Shown piece after piece: positions 11,763-19,757 of a stretch of DNA of 64,000 nucleotides. Each line of letters opens with the position of its first letter. Position 1 is the stretch's first letter. The stretch is from contig JAJPEU010000015.1 of assembly GCA_021166685.1 (NCBI GenBank), forward strand, positions 62,001-126,000, given 5' to 3'. Source of the DNA: Sulfurovum sp. Its GTDB lineage: Bacteria; Campylobacterota; Campylobacteria; Campylobacterales; Sulfurovaceae. The notes under the pieces were generated by a model that did not search any database, was not told the DNA's origin, and worked only from the letters and a program-made list of their open reading frames with translations. Made by a program: the position numbers and the translations under genes.

Positions 11763-11802
11763 TCCGTCCACTTATTCAAAAAAATTAAGTGATACATTGC
11801 GA

Positions 11803-11878
11803 GACCCGTTAGCTCAGTTGGTAGAGCAACTCCCTTTTAAGGAGTGGGCCCTTGGTTCGAATCCAAGACGGGTCACCA
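11803..11878 (+). tRNA. tRNA-Lys (TTT)
   Basis: Cloverleaf readable; anticodon loop CTTTTAA; encoded CCA. Confidence 0.97.
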
Positions 11879-11917
11879 CTATTTAAGATAAAGCAGATAT
11901 TTGCTAAAATTTTCTAT

Positions 11918-11993
11918 GGTCGCTTAGCTCAGTTGGTAGAGCGCTACCCTTACAAGGTAGATGTCACAAGTTCGAGTCTTGTAGCGACCACCA
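11918..11993 (+). tRNA. tRNA-Val (TAC)
   Basis: Cloverleaf readable; anticodon loop TTACAAG region; encoded CCA. Confidence 0.97.
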
Positions 11994-12107
11994 TTATAAA
12001 CAAACAATGCGAAATGAATAGAATTTATTTCTCTACGTTAATCCTGGGTTTTCTTTCGTAGAAATCTCACACAATGAGTTGCTTTAACTTTTTGTAAATT
12101 TTTAGGT

Positions 12108-12184
12108 GCAGCGGTAGTTCAGTTGGTTAGAATACCTGCCTGTCACGCAGGGGGTCGCGGGTTCGAGCCCCGTCCGCTGCGCCA
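12108..12184 (+). tRNA. tRNA-Asp (GTC)
   Basis: GCAGCGG...CCGCTGC acceptor stem, anticodon GTC, encoded CCA. Confidence 0.97.
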
Positions 12185-12189
12185 CTTTT

Positions 12190-12265
12190 GACCCGTTAGC
12201 TCAGTTGGTAGAGCAACTCCCTTTTAAGGAGTGGGCCCTTGGTTCGAATCCAAGACGGGTCACCA
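12190..12265 (+). tRNA. tRNA-Lys (TTT), second copy
   Basis: Identical to the 11803 copy. Confidence 0.97.
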
Positions 12266-12299
12266 TTATTATTTAAAGTTTTCCTTATATGGAAGGCTC

Positions 12300-12319
12300 A
12301 AGCAACAGCGTTGCTTTTT
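12300..12319 (+). terminator. terminator-like hairpin inside tRNA cluster
   Basis: AAGCAAC-AGC-GTTGCTT perfect 7-bp stem running into TTTTT. Confidence 0.6.
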
Positions 12320-12339
12320 ATGACTGTTTGGATCTAGAT

Positions 12340-12415
12340 GACCCTTTCATCTAGTGGCCAAGGATGCTACGTTTTCATCGTAGTCACAGAGGTTCAAATC
12401 CTCTAGGGGTCGCCA
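12340..12415 (+). tRNA. tRNA-Glu (TTC)
   Basis: GACCCTT...AGGGGTC acceptor stem, anticodon TTC, encoded CCA. Confidence 0.96.
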
Positions 12416-12427
12416 TTTGACAGTTAT

Positions 12428-12503
12428 GGTCGCTTAGCTCAGTTGGTAGAGCGCTACCCTTACAAGGTAGATGTCACAAGTTCGAGTCTTGTAGCGACCA
12501 CCA
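12428..12503 (+). tRNA. tRNA-Val (TAC), second copy
   Basis: Identical to the 11918 copy. Confidence 0.97.
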
Positions 12504-12617
12504 TTATAAACAAACAATGCGAAATGAATAAAATTTATTTCTCCATGTTAATCTTGGGTTTTCTTTCGTAGAAATCTCACACAATGAGTTACTTTAACTT
12601 TTTGTAAATTTTTAGGT

Positions 12618-12694
12618 GCAGCGGTAGTTCAGTTGGTTAGAATACCTGCCTGTCACGCAGGGGGTCGCGGGTTCGAGCCCCGTCCGCTGCGCCA
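12618..12694 (+). tRNA. tRNA-Asp (GTC), second copy
   Basis: Identical to the 12108 copy. Confidence 0.97.
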
Positions 12695-12798
12695 CTTCTT
12701 TTTAAAATTACGCCGATTCTAATCACTCATACAATTTTACTTCAAATAGCCAAACTCTTTTTCTCACTTCATCCTCCGGAGAGAAGAAGCAAAAAGTC

Positions 12799-14091
12799 CT
12801 AATCTCTTAGTCTTATTCTTACACTCTCCTCGTGCGCCGTCAATCCTTCAGTATAGGCAATCATTGCACACGCTTCACCTATTTGCCTAATGCCTTCTTT
12901 GCTCATTGAGATAATTGAAGATTTTTTCAAGAAATGTTCAACGCTGAGCGGCGAATAAAATTTCGCTGTTCCGCCTGTCGGGAGGGTATGGTTGGGGCCT
13001 GCCATATAATCCCCTATAGGCTCCGGAGTATTTTCACCAAGAAAAATAGCCCCTGCATGTTTGATCTTTGAGAGCAGATCCATAGGATTTTTCGTCATTA
13101 TCTCTAAGTGTTCGGGTGCGATCTGATTCATCAAATTGATGGCTTCATCCATATTTGACGCGATAATAATTGCCCCTCTTTCTTCGATAGATTTTCGCGC
13201 AATTGCTTCACGTGAAAGTTTTGAAAGAAACTCTTCTACTTGGTCGCTGACTTTGTTTGCAAGCTCACTGTCAGTCGTGATCAAGATAGAGCTTGCCATC
13301 TCGTCATGCTCTGCCTGAGAGAGCAGGTCAATCGCCAGATAATCCTCTCTTGCGCTTTCATCAGCCAAAATTCCTATCTCGCTTGGTCCTGCGATCATAT
13401 CAATATTTACTTCGCCAAAGACGAGCTTCTTGGCTGTTGCAACAAAAATATTGCCCGGTCCAGTGATCACATCAACTTTGGGAATACTCTCCGTCCCGTA
13501 TGCCATAGCTCCGATGGCTGAAGCACCGCCTACCTTAAAGACTTTCGTAACTTTGCACAGGTGGCATGCTGCAAGTAAAAGTTCATTGATTTCATTATCA
13601 GGGGTAGGTGTACAGACAACTATCTCTTCTACCCCGGCCACAATAGCAGGAATAGCATTCATCAAGAGTGAGCTTGGGTAGGCTGCTTTTCCTCCGGGAA
13701 TATAAAGTCCTGCTCTATCTACCGGAGTTACTTTTTGTCCAAGCATCGTACCGTTTTTTTCAAACTCAAACCAAGATTTTGGCATTAGTTTTTGATGATA
13801 GTTTTCTATGCGCTCATACGAAAGATGCAAAGCGTCACGGAGCAGAGGATCAAGGGCGTCATACGCTCTTTTCATATCGTCCGTAGAAACTAAAAGCTCA
13901 TCGTCGTGTTTTGGTTCCCATCTGTCAAATTTGGCTATCTGAGCCATCAGTGCGCTGTTGCCTTTGTTTTTGATCTCATTTAAAAGTCCGGATACAATGT
14001 TTGATACACTGTCTATATCCATCTTTCCGCGTCCGAGCAATTCGTTAAAATTTGTTTCAAAACTCTCATCACTGCTGTAAAAAACTTTCAC
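12799..14091 (-). CDS. hisD: histidinol dehydrogenase (GTG start)
   Basis: 'GPSEIGILADESAREDYLAIDLLSQAEHDEMASSILIT', 'AGPNHTLPTGGTAKFYSPLSVEHFLK'. Confidence 0.98.
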   Translation of the reverse strand: MKVFYSSDESFETNFNELLGRGKMDIDSVSNIVSGLLNEIKNKGNSALMAQIAKFDRWEPKHDDELLVSTDDMKRAYDALDPLLRDALHLSYERIENYHQKLMPKSWFEFEKNGTMLGQKVTPVDRAGLYIPGGKAAYPSSLLMNAIPAIVAGVEEIVVCTPTPDNEINELLLAACHLCKVTKVFKVGGASAIGAMAYGTESIPKVDVITGPGNIFVATAKKLVFGEVNIDMIAGPSEIGILADESAREDYLAIDLLSQAEHDEMASSILITTDSELANKVSDQVEEFLSKLSREAIARKSIEERGAIIIASNMDEAINLMNQIAPEHLEIMTKNPMDLLSKIKHAGAIFLGENTPEPIGDYMAGPNHTLPTGGTAKFYSPLSVEHFLKKSSIISMSKEGIRQIGEACAMIAYTEGLTAHEESVRIRLRD

Positions 14092-14393
14092 TTATTATCC
14101 TTTTGTTTTCTTTTGCATCTTTAAAATAATATACTCACTCCATAAATTTCTGTTTTTTAATATTTACAAAATGGCCTTAGTAAACATCTGAAAATTAACA
14201 AAACGTGCCATCATGGGGAGGTTTTTGCTTGTTGGTATAATTTTAACCAAATTTTATAGATATCTTTATGAAGTTTGATAAAACTAGCACTATTGTTTAA
14301 AAGTTATTGTTTGCAGAAGAATATCTATCTTGGAGAAAATTTATTTTTTTTAAAGGCATATAAAGATTATATTTTTAAGATAAAAATACTGCC

Positions 14394-14425
14394 TAATCCG
14401 ATAGCCCGTATCGGAGTTCGGATTA
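14394..14425 (-). terminator. hairpin at the end of fba with nested alternative stem
   Basis: TAATCCGA...TCGGATTA outer arms and CCGATA-gcccg-TATCGG inner arms; weak T-tract (GGCAGTATTTTTATC) downstream on minus strand. Confidence 0.55.
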
Positions 14426-15502
14426 ATTTCTATTTATACAGTTGAGATCTTCAAATGCCTGCTCTAATCTTTTTACCATTGATTCTTCGCCGGCTCTTAC
14501 CCATTTTCTTGGATCATAGTATTTTTTATTTGGCTTATCATCCCCCTCAGGGTTGCCAATTTGCCCCTGCAAATAGTCATGATAATATTTTACATATCCT
14601 CTTACGCCATCCCAAAATGCCCATTGTGTATCGGTGTCTATATTCATTTTTATTACACCGTAAACAATAGCTTCACGAATGTCTGACAGTTCAGATCCGG
14701 AGCCTCCATGAAATACAAAATTAACCGGTTTTTGCTCCGTATTAAACTTCTTTTGTATAAAGAGTTGTGAATTTTTAAGAATAGCGGGTTTAAGCACCAC
14801 ATTGCCTGGTTTATAGACACCATGCACATTGCCAAACGAAGCTGCAATAGTAAATTTATCTGAAATTTTACTCAACTCTTCATACGCATAGGCTACCTCT
14901 TGCGGCTGCGTATAGAGCAGCGCATTGTCTACGTCGCTATTGTCCACTCCGTCTTCTTCGCCCCCGGTAACACCGAGCTCAATCTCAAGCGTCATGCCTA
15001 TCTTGCTCATTCTCTCGAGATAAGTTTTGCATGTAGCAATATTTTCTTCAATAGGCTCTTCCGAGAGATCAAGCATATGAGAAGAAAACAGCGGAATACC
15101 GTGTACTTTAAAATACGCTTCACTTGCATCAAGAAGGGCATCAATCCATGGAAGCAGTTTTCTGGCTGCATGGTCCGTATGAAGCACAACAGGTACACCA
15201 TACGCTTTTGCTACCGTATGCACATGCATAGCCCCGGAAATCGCTCCCAAGACAGCCCCCTCCTCCGAGGGTAAACCTTGGCCTGCATAAAAAGCTGCCC
15301 CTCCATGTGAAAACTGTATCACAACCGGCGATTTAACTTTCTTTGCCGCTTCAAGTACCGCATTGATTGAAGAAGTACTTACCACATTTACTGCAGGAAG
15401 CGCAAACCCTTCTTCTTTGGCTACTTTAAACATCTTTTGAAGATGATCTCCCGAGACAACGCCCGCCTCAACTACCTCTAGTACTTTTGTAGCCATTGAC
15501 AA
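14423..15502 (-). CDS. fba: class II fructose-bisphosphate aldolase
   Basis: 'HTDHAARKLLPWIDALLDASE', 'FVFHGGSGSELSDIREAIVYGVIKMNIDTDTQWAFWDGVR'. Confidence 0.97.
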   Translation of the reverse strand: MSMATKVLEVVEAGVVSGDHLQKMFKVAKEEGFALPAVNVVSTSSINAVLEAAKKVKSPVVIQFSHGGAAFYAGQGLPSEEGAVLGAISGAMHVHTVAKAYGVPVVLHTDHAARKLLPWIDALLDASEAYFKVHGIPLFSSHMLDLSEEPIEENIATCKTYLERMSKIGMTLEIELGVTGGEEDGVDNSDVDNALLYTQPQEVAYAYEELSKISDKFTIAASFGNVHGVYKPGNVVLKPAILKNSQLFIQKKFNTEQKPVNFVFHGGSGSELSDIREAIVYGVIKMNIDTDTQWAFWDGVRGYVKYYHDYLQGQIGNPEGDDKPNKKYYDPRKWVRAGEESMVKRLEQAFEDLNCINRN

Positions 15503-15517
15503 TGTCCTTCTGCTTGA

Positions 15518-16000
15518 TTAGTTTACTTTAATTTTTGCATTTTTCATAAGCTGTGTTACAACTTTTTCTTGTTTGAGTTGCATTTTAATGTTATTTTTGA
15601 CACCATCAAATGCAGGTATTTTTTCTTTTGTTTTTGCTGCTTTGGCTGCTTTAACCATTTTATCATACGCTTGTTTTGCTTCCTGGTCGGACACATTCAC
15701 TTTTGACATCTTTTTTTGCATCCAGAAGCCTGAAAGCGCTGCTTCTTGCTCTTTGGCTGTCAATTCTTTTTTTGATGCCGCTGCAACCAATTTGCTTGGT
15801 GCCATCATTTGAATCAATTGGTTTCTGCCTTCTTTTGGCAACTTATCCCATGTCATTTTGCCTTGCGTAAGCACCTTAAGCGCTTTATTTGCCTCATCTT
15901 CAGTGATAGCCATACCGTTTACTGAGCCCGCATCTTTTGCGGACACCGCAGTAGCACTAAGCATCAAAACCAATCCCGCTGTTGTCAAAAGTTTTTTCAT
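15518..16000 (-). CDS. secreted SurA/PpiC-like chaperone lacking the parvulin domain
   Basis: Signal peptide; N-terminal 'VNGMAITEDEANKAL' and C-terminal 'FDGVKNNIKMQLKQEKVVTQLMKNAKIKV' match layout of the neighbouring PPIase, with no central parvulin motifs. Confidence 0.72.
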   Translation of the reverse strand: MKKLLTTAGLVLMLSATAVSAKDAGSVNGMAITEDEANKALKVLTQGKMTWDKLPKEGRNQLIQMMAPSKLVAAASKKELTAKEQEAALSGFWMQKKMSKVNVSDQEAKQAYDKMVKAAKAAKTKEKIPAFDGVKNNIKMQLKQEKVVTQLMKNAKIKVN

Positions 16001-16063
16001 TCAAAATCCTTGATTAATTAATTGTGGAATTCTATCCAATAATGATAAATAATTGATTAACCA

Positions 16064-16909
16064 TTATTTTGTTGTATTGCTTTCGTTTGACAAATCAACA
16101 ATCTTTGCTTTGCCTTTTAATTCTTTTACCACTTCTGTGATCTTGTTGTTAAACTGTTGCTGCTTTAATGATGCAATAATTTTATCTTTAACCTCTTCGT
16201 ATGACATAGGTTTTGCATCTGATTTTTCTTCAAGATAGATAATGTGATATCCAAATTGTGTTTTTACCGGCTTCATCGTCATTTTTCCTGCTTCCAATTC
16301 CCACACCGCCTTGGAAAATTCAGGCACCATCTGCTCTTTTGTAAAGGTTCCAAGATCGCCTCCGTTAGAGCCTGCCGGATCTGCAGATTTCGTTTTGGCC
16401 AATTCAATAAATTTTGCTTTAAGCGCATCATCTTTTAGATTTTTTATCTCATTGATAATATCTTGCGCCTCTTTTTCTGTTTTAAGCAATATATGTCTTG
16501 CATGGGCAGAATCTTCCTGAATGAATTTCTCTGTATTTTTATCATAAAATTCTTTTGCTTCGCTGTCGCTCACTACCGCATTATCCATTTGTGCTTTCAT
16601 CCACATATTGACAAGAAGTTCTTCTTTTATTTTTTCCATGTTCATTGCGAATTCCGGTTTTTTATCGATCCCCTCTTCTTGTGCAAGCTGCATAAAAAGT
16701 ACCTTTTCAATCAATCTTTCTTTAATCATGTCTTGTTGTGATTTGCTCAATTGCGAAAAATGTGCATTAGGCGCAGTTGCACTTACAAATACTTCGGCAT
16801 CTTGCTTTGTTATATTCTTACCATTGACGGTAACAAGAATATCTGAAGCGGCAAGAGAAGTGGCAGTGATTGCAATAGCAACCAATGAGGTTTTGGCAAA
16901 TTTTAACAT
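16064..16909 (-). CDS. periplasmic parvulin-type peptidyl-prolyl cis-trans isomerase (PEB4-like)
   Basis: 'ARHILLKTEKEAQDIINEIKN', 'GGDLGTFTKEQMVPEFSKAVWELEAGKMTMKPVKTQFGYHIIYLE'. Confidence 0.95.
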   Translation of the reverse strand: MLKFAKTSLVAIAITATSLAASDILVTVNGKNITKQDAEVFVSATAPNAHFSQLSKSQQDMIKERLIEKVLFMQLAQEEGIDKKPEFAMNMEKIKEELLVNMWMKAQMDNAVVSDSEAKEFYDKNTEKFIQEDSAHARHILLKTEKEAQDIINEIKNLKDDALKAKFIELAKTKSADPAGSNGGDLGTFTKEQMVPEFSKAVWELEAGKMTMKPVKTQFGYHIIYLEEKSDAKPMSYEEVKDKIIASLKQQQFNNKITEVVKELKGKAKIVDLSNESNTTK

Positions 16910-17054
16910 AATTTAATCCTTACTTATTTATTTTTAAAAGAAGTATAGCCCTATTGGGTAAATCAATCCTTAACAGGCAGCATTCTTAATCTGTTTTTGA
17001 TATCATCTTTCTGTACAAACATCATCATATCAGTCAAAGGCAATATCTTAAAAA

Positions 17055-17705
17055 ATGACAAAAATAAAAAAAGCAACCAAAAAAGAGGCAGAAGAAATCA
17101 AAGCTCTCTTTTTGAAATACTATCCGAACAGTGTCACGGAGCTGAATTATCGAAATCTTTATGAATTGCTTGTTTCTGTAATGCTTTCGGCCCAATGCAC
17201 CGATAAACGTGTCAACATCATCACTCCTGCACTTTTTGAAGCCTATCCCGATCCCGTTTCTTTGGCAAATGCAGACCCCGACGATGTCAAATTGCGTATC
17301 AATACCTGTTCTTTTTTTAACAACAAGGCTGAAAATCTTATCAAAATGGCAAAAAGCATCGTAAAAAATTATGATGGAAAAGTACCGCTGGAACGTAATG
17401 AACTTGTCAAGCTCGCCGGCGTAGGCCAAAAAACAGCCAATGTCGTTATGATAGAATATGCCGGAGCAAACCTTATGGCTGTTGACACCCATGTATTTCG
17501 TGTGGCGCATCGCCTAGGCTTAAGTCAAGCAAAAACGGCACTGAAAACAGAAGAGGATTTAAGTAAAATTTTTAAGACCGACCTTCATCGGCTTCATCAG
17601 GCGATGGTGCTTTTTGGACGCTACAAATGCAAAGCACTCAAACCAGAATGTGAAACGTGTTTTATGCTGCCCTACTGTAAGAGCAAAGAAACCTTCAAGG
17701 TCTAG
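17055..17705 (+). CDS. nth: endonuclease III
   Basis: 'LVKLAGVGQKTANVVMIEYAGANLMAVDTHVFRVAHRLGLS', Fe-S cysteines 'CKALKPECETCFMLPYC'. Confidence 0.97.
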   Translation: MTKIKKATKKEAEEIKALFLKYYPNSVTELNYRNLYELLVSVMLSAQCTDKRVNIITPALFEAYPDPVSLANADPDDVKLRINTCSFFNNKAENLIKMAKSIVKNYDGKVPLERNELVKLAGVGQKTANVVMIEYAGANLMAVDTHVFRVAHRLGLSQAKTALKTEEDLSKIFKTDLHRLHQAMVLFGRYKCKALKPECETCFMLPYCKSKETFKV

Positions 17706-18972
17706 TTCTATTTATAACCCCCGACAATACTTCAAAAGTCCGCTCGACAGACTTTAGATTCACCATTTCTCTGGTTGAGTGGGGATATCGGATCATCGGT
17801 CCGATGGAAGCGAATTTTATATGCGGGTATTTTTTGGCGATAACCCCGCATTCCAAACCTGCATGAATCGCTTTAAGTTTGGAATCGCCAAATACCTTCG
17901 CCATCTCCTCGCTGACTAGATTTGTAAAATCATTGATATCCGGTTTCCATGCAGGATATTTATCTTCAAGTGCTACATCAAAACCGTAAGATTTAAAAAA
18001 AGCAGCGGTTTCCCCGGAAAGCTTTTCCAATCCCTTAGCGCTCATTGATCGCGCGCTGGTTTCAACGATAAGGCCCCCTTTCCCATCTGTTTTCATAATA
18101 GCAAGATTGATGCTTGTATCAGGAATACCCAGTTCTATATTTTGTGCATGCACCCCTTGCTTGAAAGCATCCATCATTGCCAATACTTTTTCTCCCTCTT
18201 TAAGAATCTTTGGTTTTTGATCCAATTGTTTTACCTGCACCATCGGTGAGCCATGAAGGGGTACCTGCGAATAGACAATTGCCGCGGCATTGGAGGGAAT
18301 AGAGTTGCGGCGCTCACCGGCATCAAGTGATGCAAGCTGAGTCACGTCATGCCTATCAAGATACTCAGCAAGCACCTTGATCGCCGAAGGAATACCTTTG
18401 TCGATATCTACGCCGGAATGTCCCCCAGGAAGCCCCCTGACAGCCACTTCATAGCATTGCCCTTTGCCCTGTACATATCTATCTTTTTTGCTTGCTATAA
18501 TATCTGCTCCGCCTGCACATCCTATATATACCTCCGCCTCATCTTCGCTGTCAAGATTGAGCATATATTTACTTTGCACGTCAAATGTCACTGCATTTGC
18601 GCCGATCAATCCCACCTCTTCATCCGAAGTGATCAGAAACTCCAGATCTTCGGCCTTATCCATCAGCGCCATCATCATTGCAATCCCTATGCCGTTATCT
18701 GCGCCCAAAGAAGCCTCTTTGGCCTTCATCCAGCCCTCTTCTGTATAGGTTTCTATTCTGGGTGCTTTGCCTATGCAGACCATGTCATAGTGTGCTTGAA
18801 GACACATGCTTGGCTGGCCTTTGGTGATAAAGATATTTTTAGCCTGATCCACCTCTGCGGTGTAACCTCTGCTTTTGGCAAATTCAACCAGATAGTCAAG
18901 TAGTCTTTCGGCTACTTTGCTGCAATGGGGAATTTGAGTGAGGGCCTGAAAGTGCTCAATGATTTTTGACAT
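17695..18972 (-). CDS. pepD: aminoacyl-histidine dipeptidase / M20 family (start at 18972)
   Basis: 'LQAHYDMVCIGKAP', 'LGADNGIGIAMMMALMD', 'LDSEDEAEVYIGCAGG', 'HAGLECGVI'. Confidence 0.93.
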   Translation of the reverse strand: MSKIIEHFQALTQIPHCSKVAERLLDYLVEFAKSRGYTAEVDQAKNIFITKGQPSMCLQAHYDMVCIGKAPRIETYTEEGWMKAKEASLGADNGIGIAMMMALMDKAEDLEFLITSDEEVGLIGANAVTFDVQSKYMLNLDSEDEAEVYIGCAGGADIIASKKDRYVQGKGQCYEVAVRGLPGGHSGVDIDKGIPSAIKVLAEYLDRHDVTQLASLDAGERRNSIPSNAAAIVYSQVPLHGSPMVQVKQLDQKPKILKEGEKVLAMMDAFKQGVHAQNIELGIPDTSINLAIMKTDGKGGLIVETSARSMSAKGLEKLSGETAAFFKSYGFDVALEDKYPAWKPDINDFTNLVSEEMAKVFGDSKLKAIHAGLECGVIAKKYPHIKFASIGPMIRYPHSTREMVNLKSVERTFEVLSGVINRTRP

Positions 18973-19091
18973 ATTTTCTCTTTTTTGAATGCCATTATAA
19001 AACATGTTTTTAAAAAATCTCTGTTTGATGCCCAAAAACGCTGTTGATTGTCGTTCTTATTGTGCTATACTTAACAAAAAAGGATAGTATC

Positions 19092-19673
19092 ATGAAAAAA
19101 TGGCGCTTGGATTTCAGACTATGGCATTGGATAAATGCTTTTGTGATCTTAGGATTGCTGAGCACTGTATTTTTGCGAAAGACTTTTTTAAGCTGGCGCA
19201 CCAACAGTGAACTGCTTGTGCAAAAACTTTCCGAAATCAATATTGATATCACAAGCAAACAGGCAACGGTTCTTGCTAAGGCTATCCGTGCGCCGATGTG
19301 GGAGTGGCATATTATACTTGGATATGCTCTGGCTGCTTTAGCAGTATGGAGGATACTGCTTTTCTTTACCCAAAGCGGCAAAGAAAATTATATAAATTTC
19401 AAAGAACAAACCCTTCACTACAAAATGGTAAAAATAGGGTATCTGATATTTTATGCGATCATTGCATTTATGAGCATTAGCGGTTTATTGATGGTTTTTC
19501 ATGAAGAACTTGGATTGATTGAAGAGACGGTAAAATCATTAAAAGAACTGCATGAACTTGTGTATAACGGTGTGCTTATCTTTGTTCCTCTTCACCTTTT
19601 GGGTGTGATTGCCGCTGAGCAAAAAGAAGACAGAGGAATCATCTCCGACATGATCAACGGCGGCAAAAAATAA
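19092..19673 (+). CDS. cytochrome b561-domain membrane protein
   Basis: 'RLWHWINAFVILGLL', 'EWHIILGYALAALAVWRIL', 'LKELHELVYNGVLIFVPLHLLGV' spaced His in TM helices. Confidence 0.85.
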   Translation: MKKWRLDFRLWHWINAFVILGLLSTVFLRKTFLSWRTNSELLVQKLSEINIDITSKQATVLAKAIRAPMWEWHIILGYALAALAVWRILLFFTQSGKENYINFKEQTLHYKMVKIGYLIFYAIIAFMSISGLLMVFHEELGLIEETVKSLKELHELVYNGVLIFVPLHLLGVIAAEQKEDRGIISDMINGGKK

Positions 19674-19757
19674 CCTTCTCTTCAGCCATATAACAAAAAG
19701 TCTAATGACTTTTTGTTATAATTCCGCCATAAATCTCCTACCCATAACGGATACATC

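Noticed and set aside
11852-12061. 69-aa ORF through the tRNA cluster
   Set aside because: Translates tRNA-Val and parts of its neighbours; not a credible protein.
14164-14240. Possible his-operon leader peptide upstream of hisD
   Set aside because: Short frames in this gap (e.g. MMARFVNFQMFTKAIL) have no run of His codons and no good ribosome-binding site.
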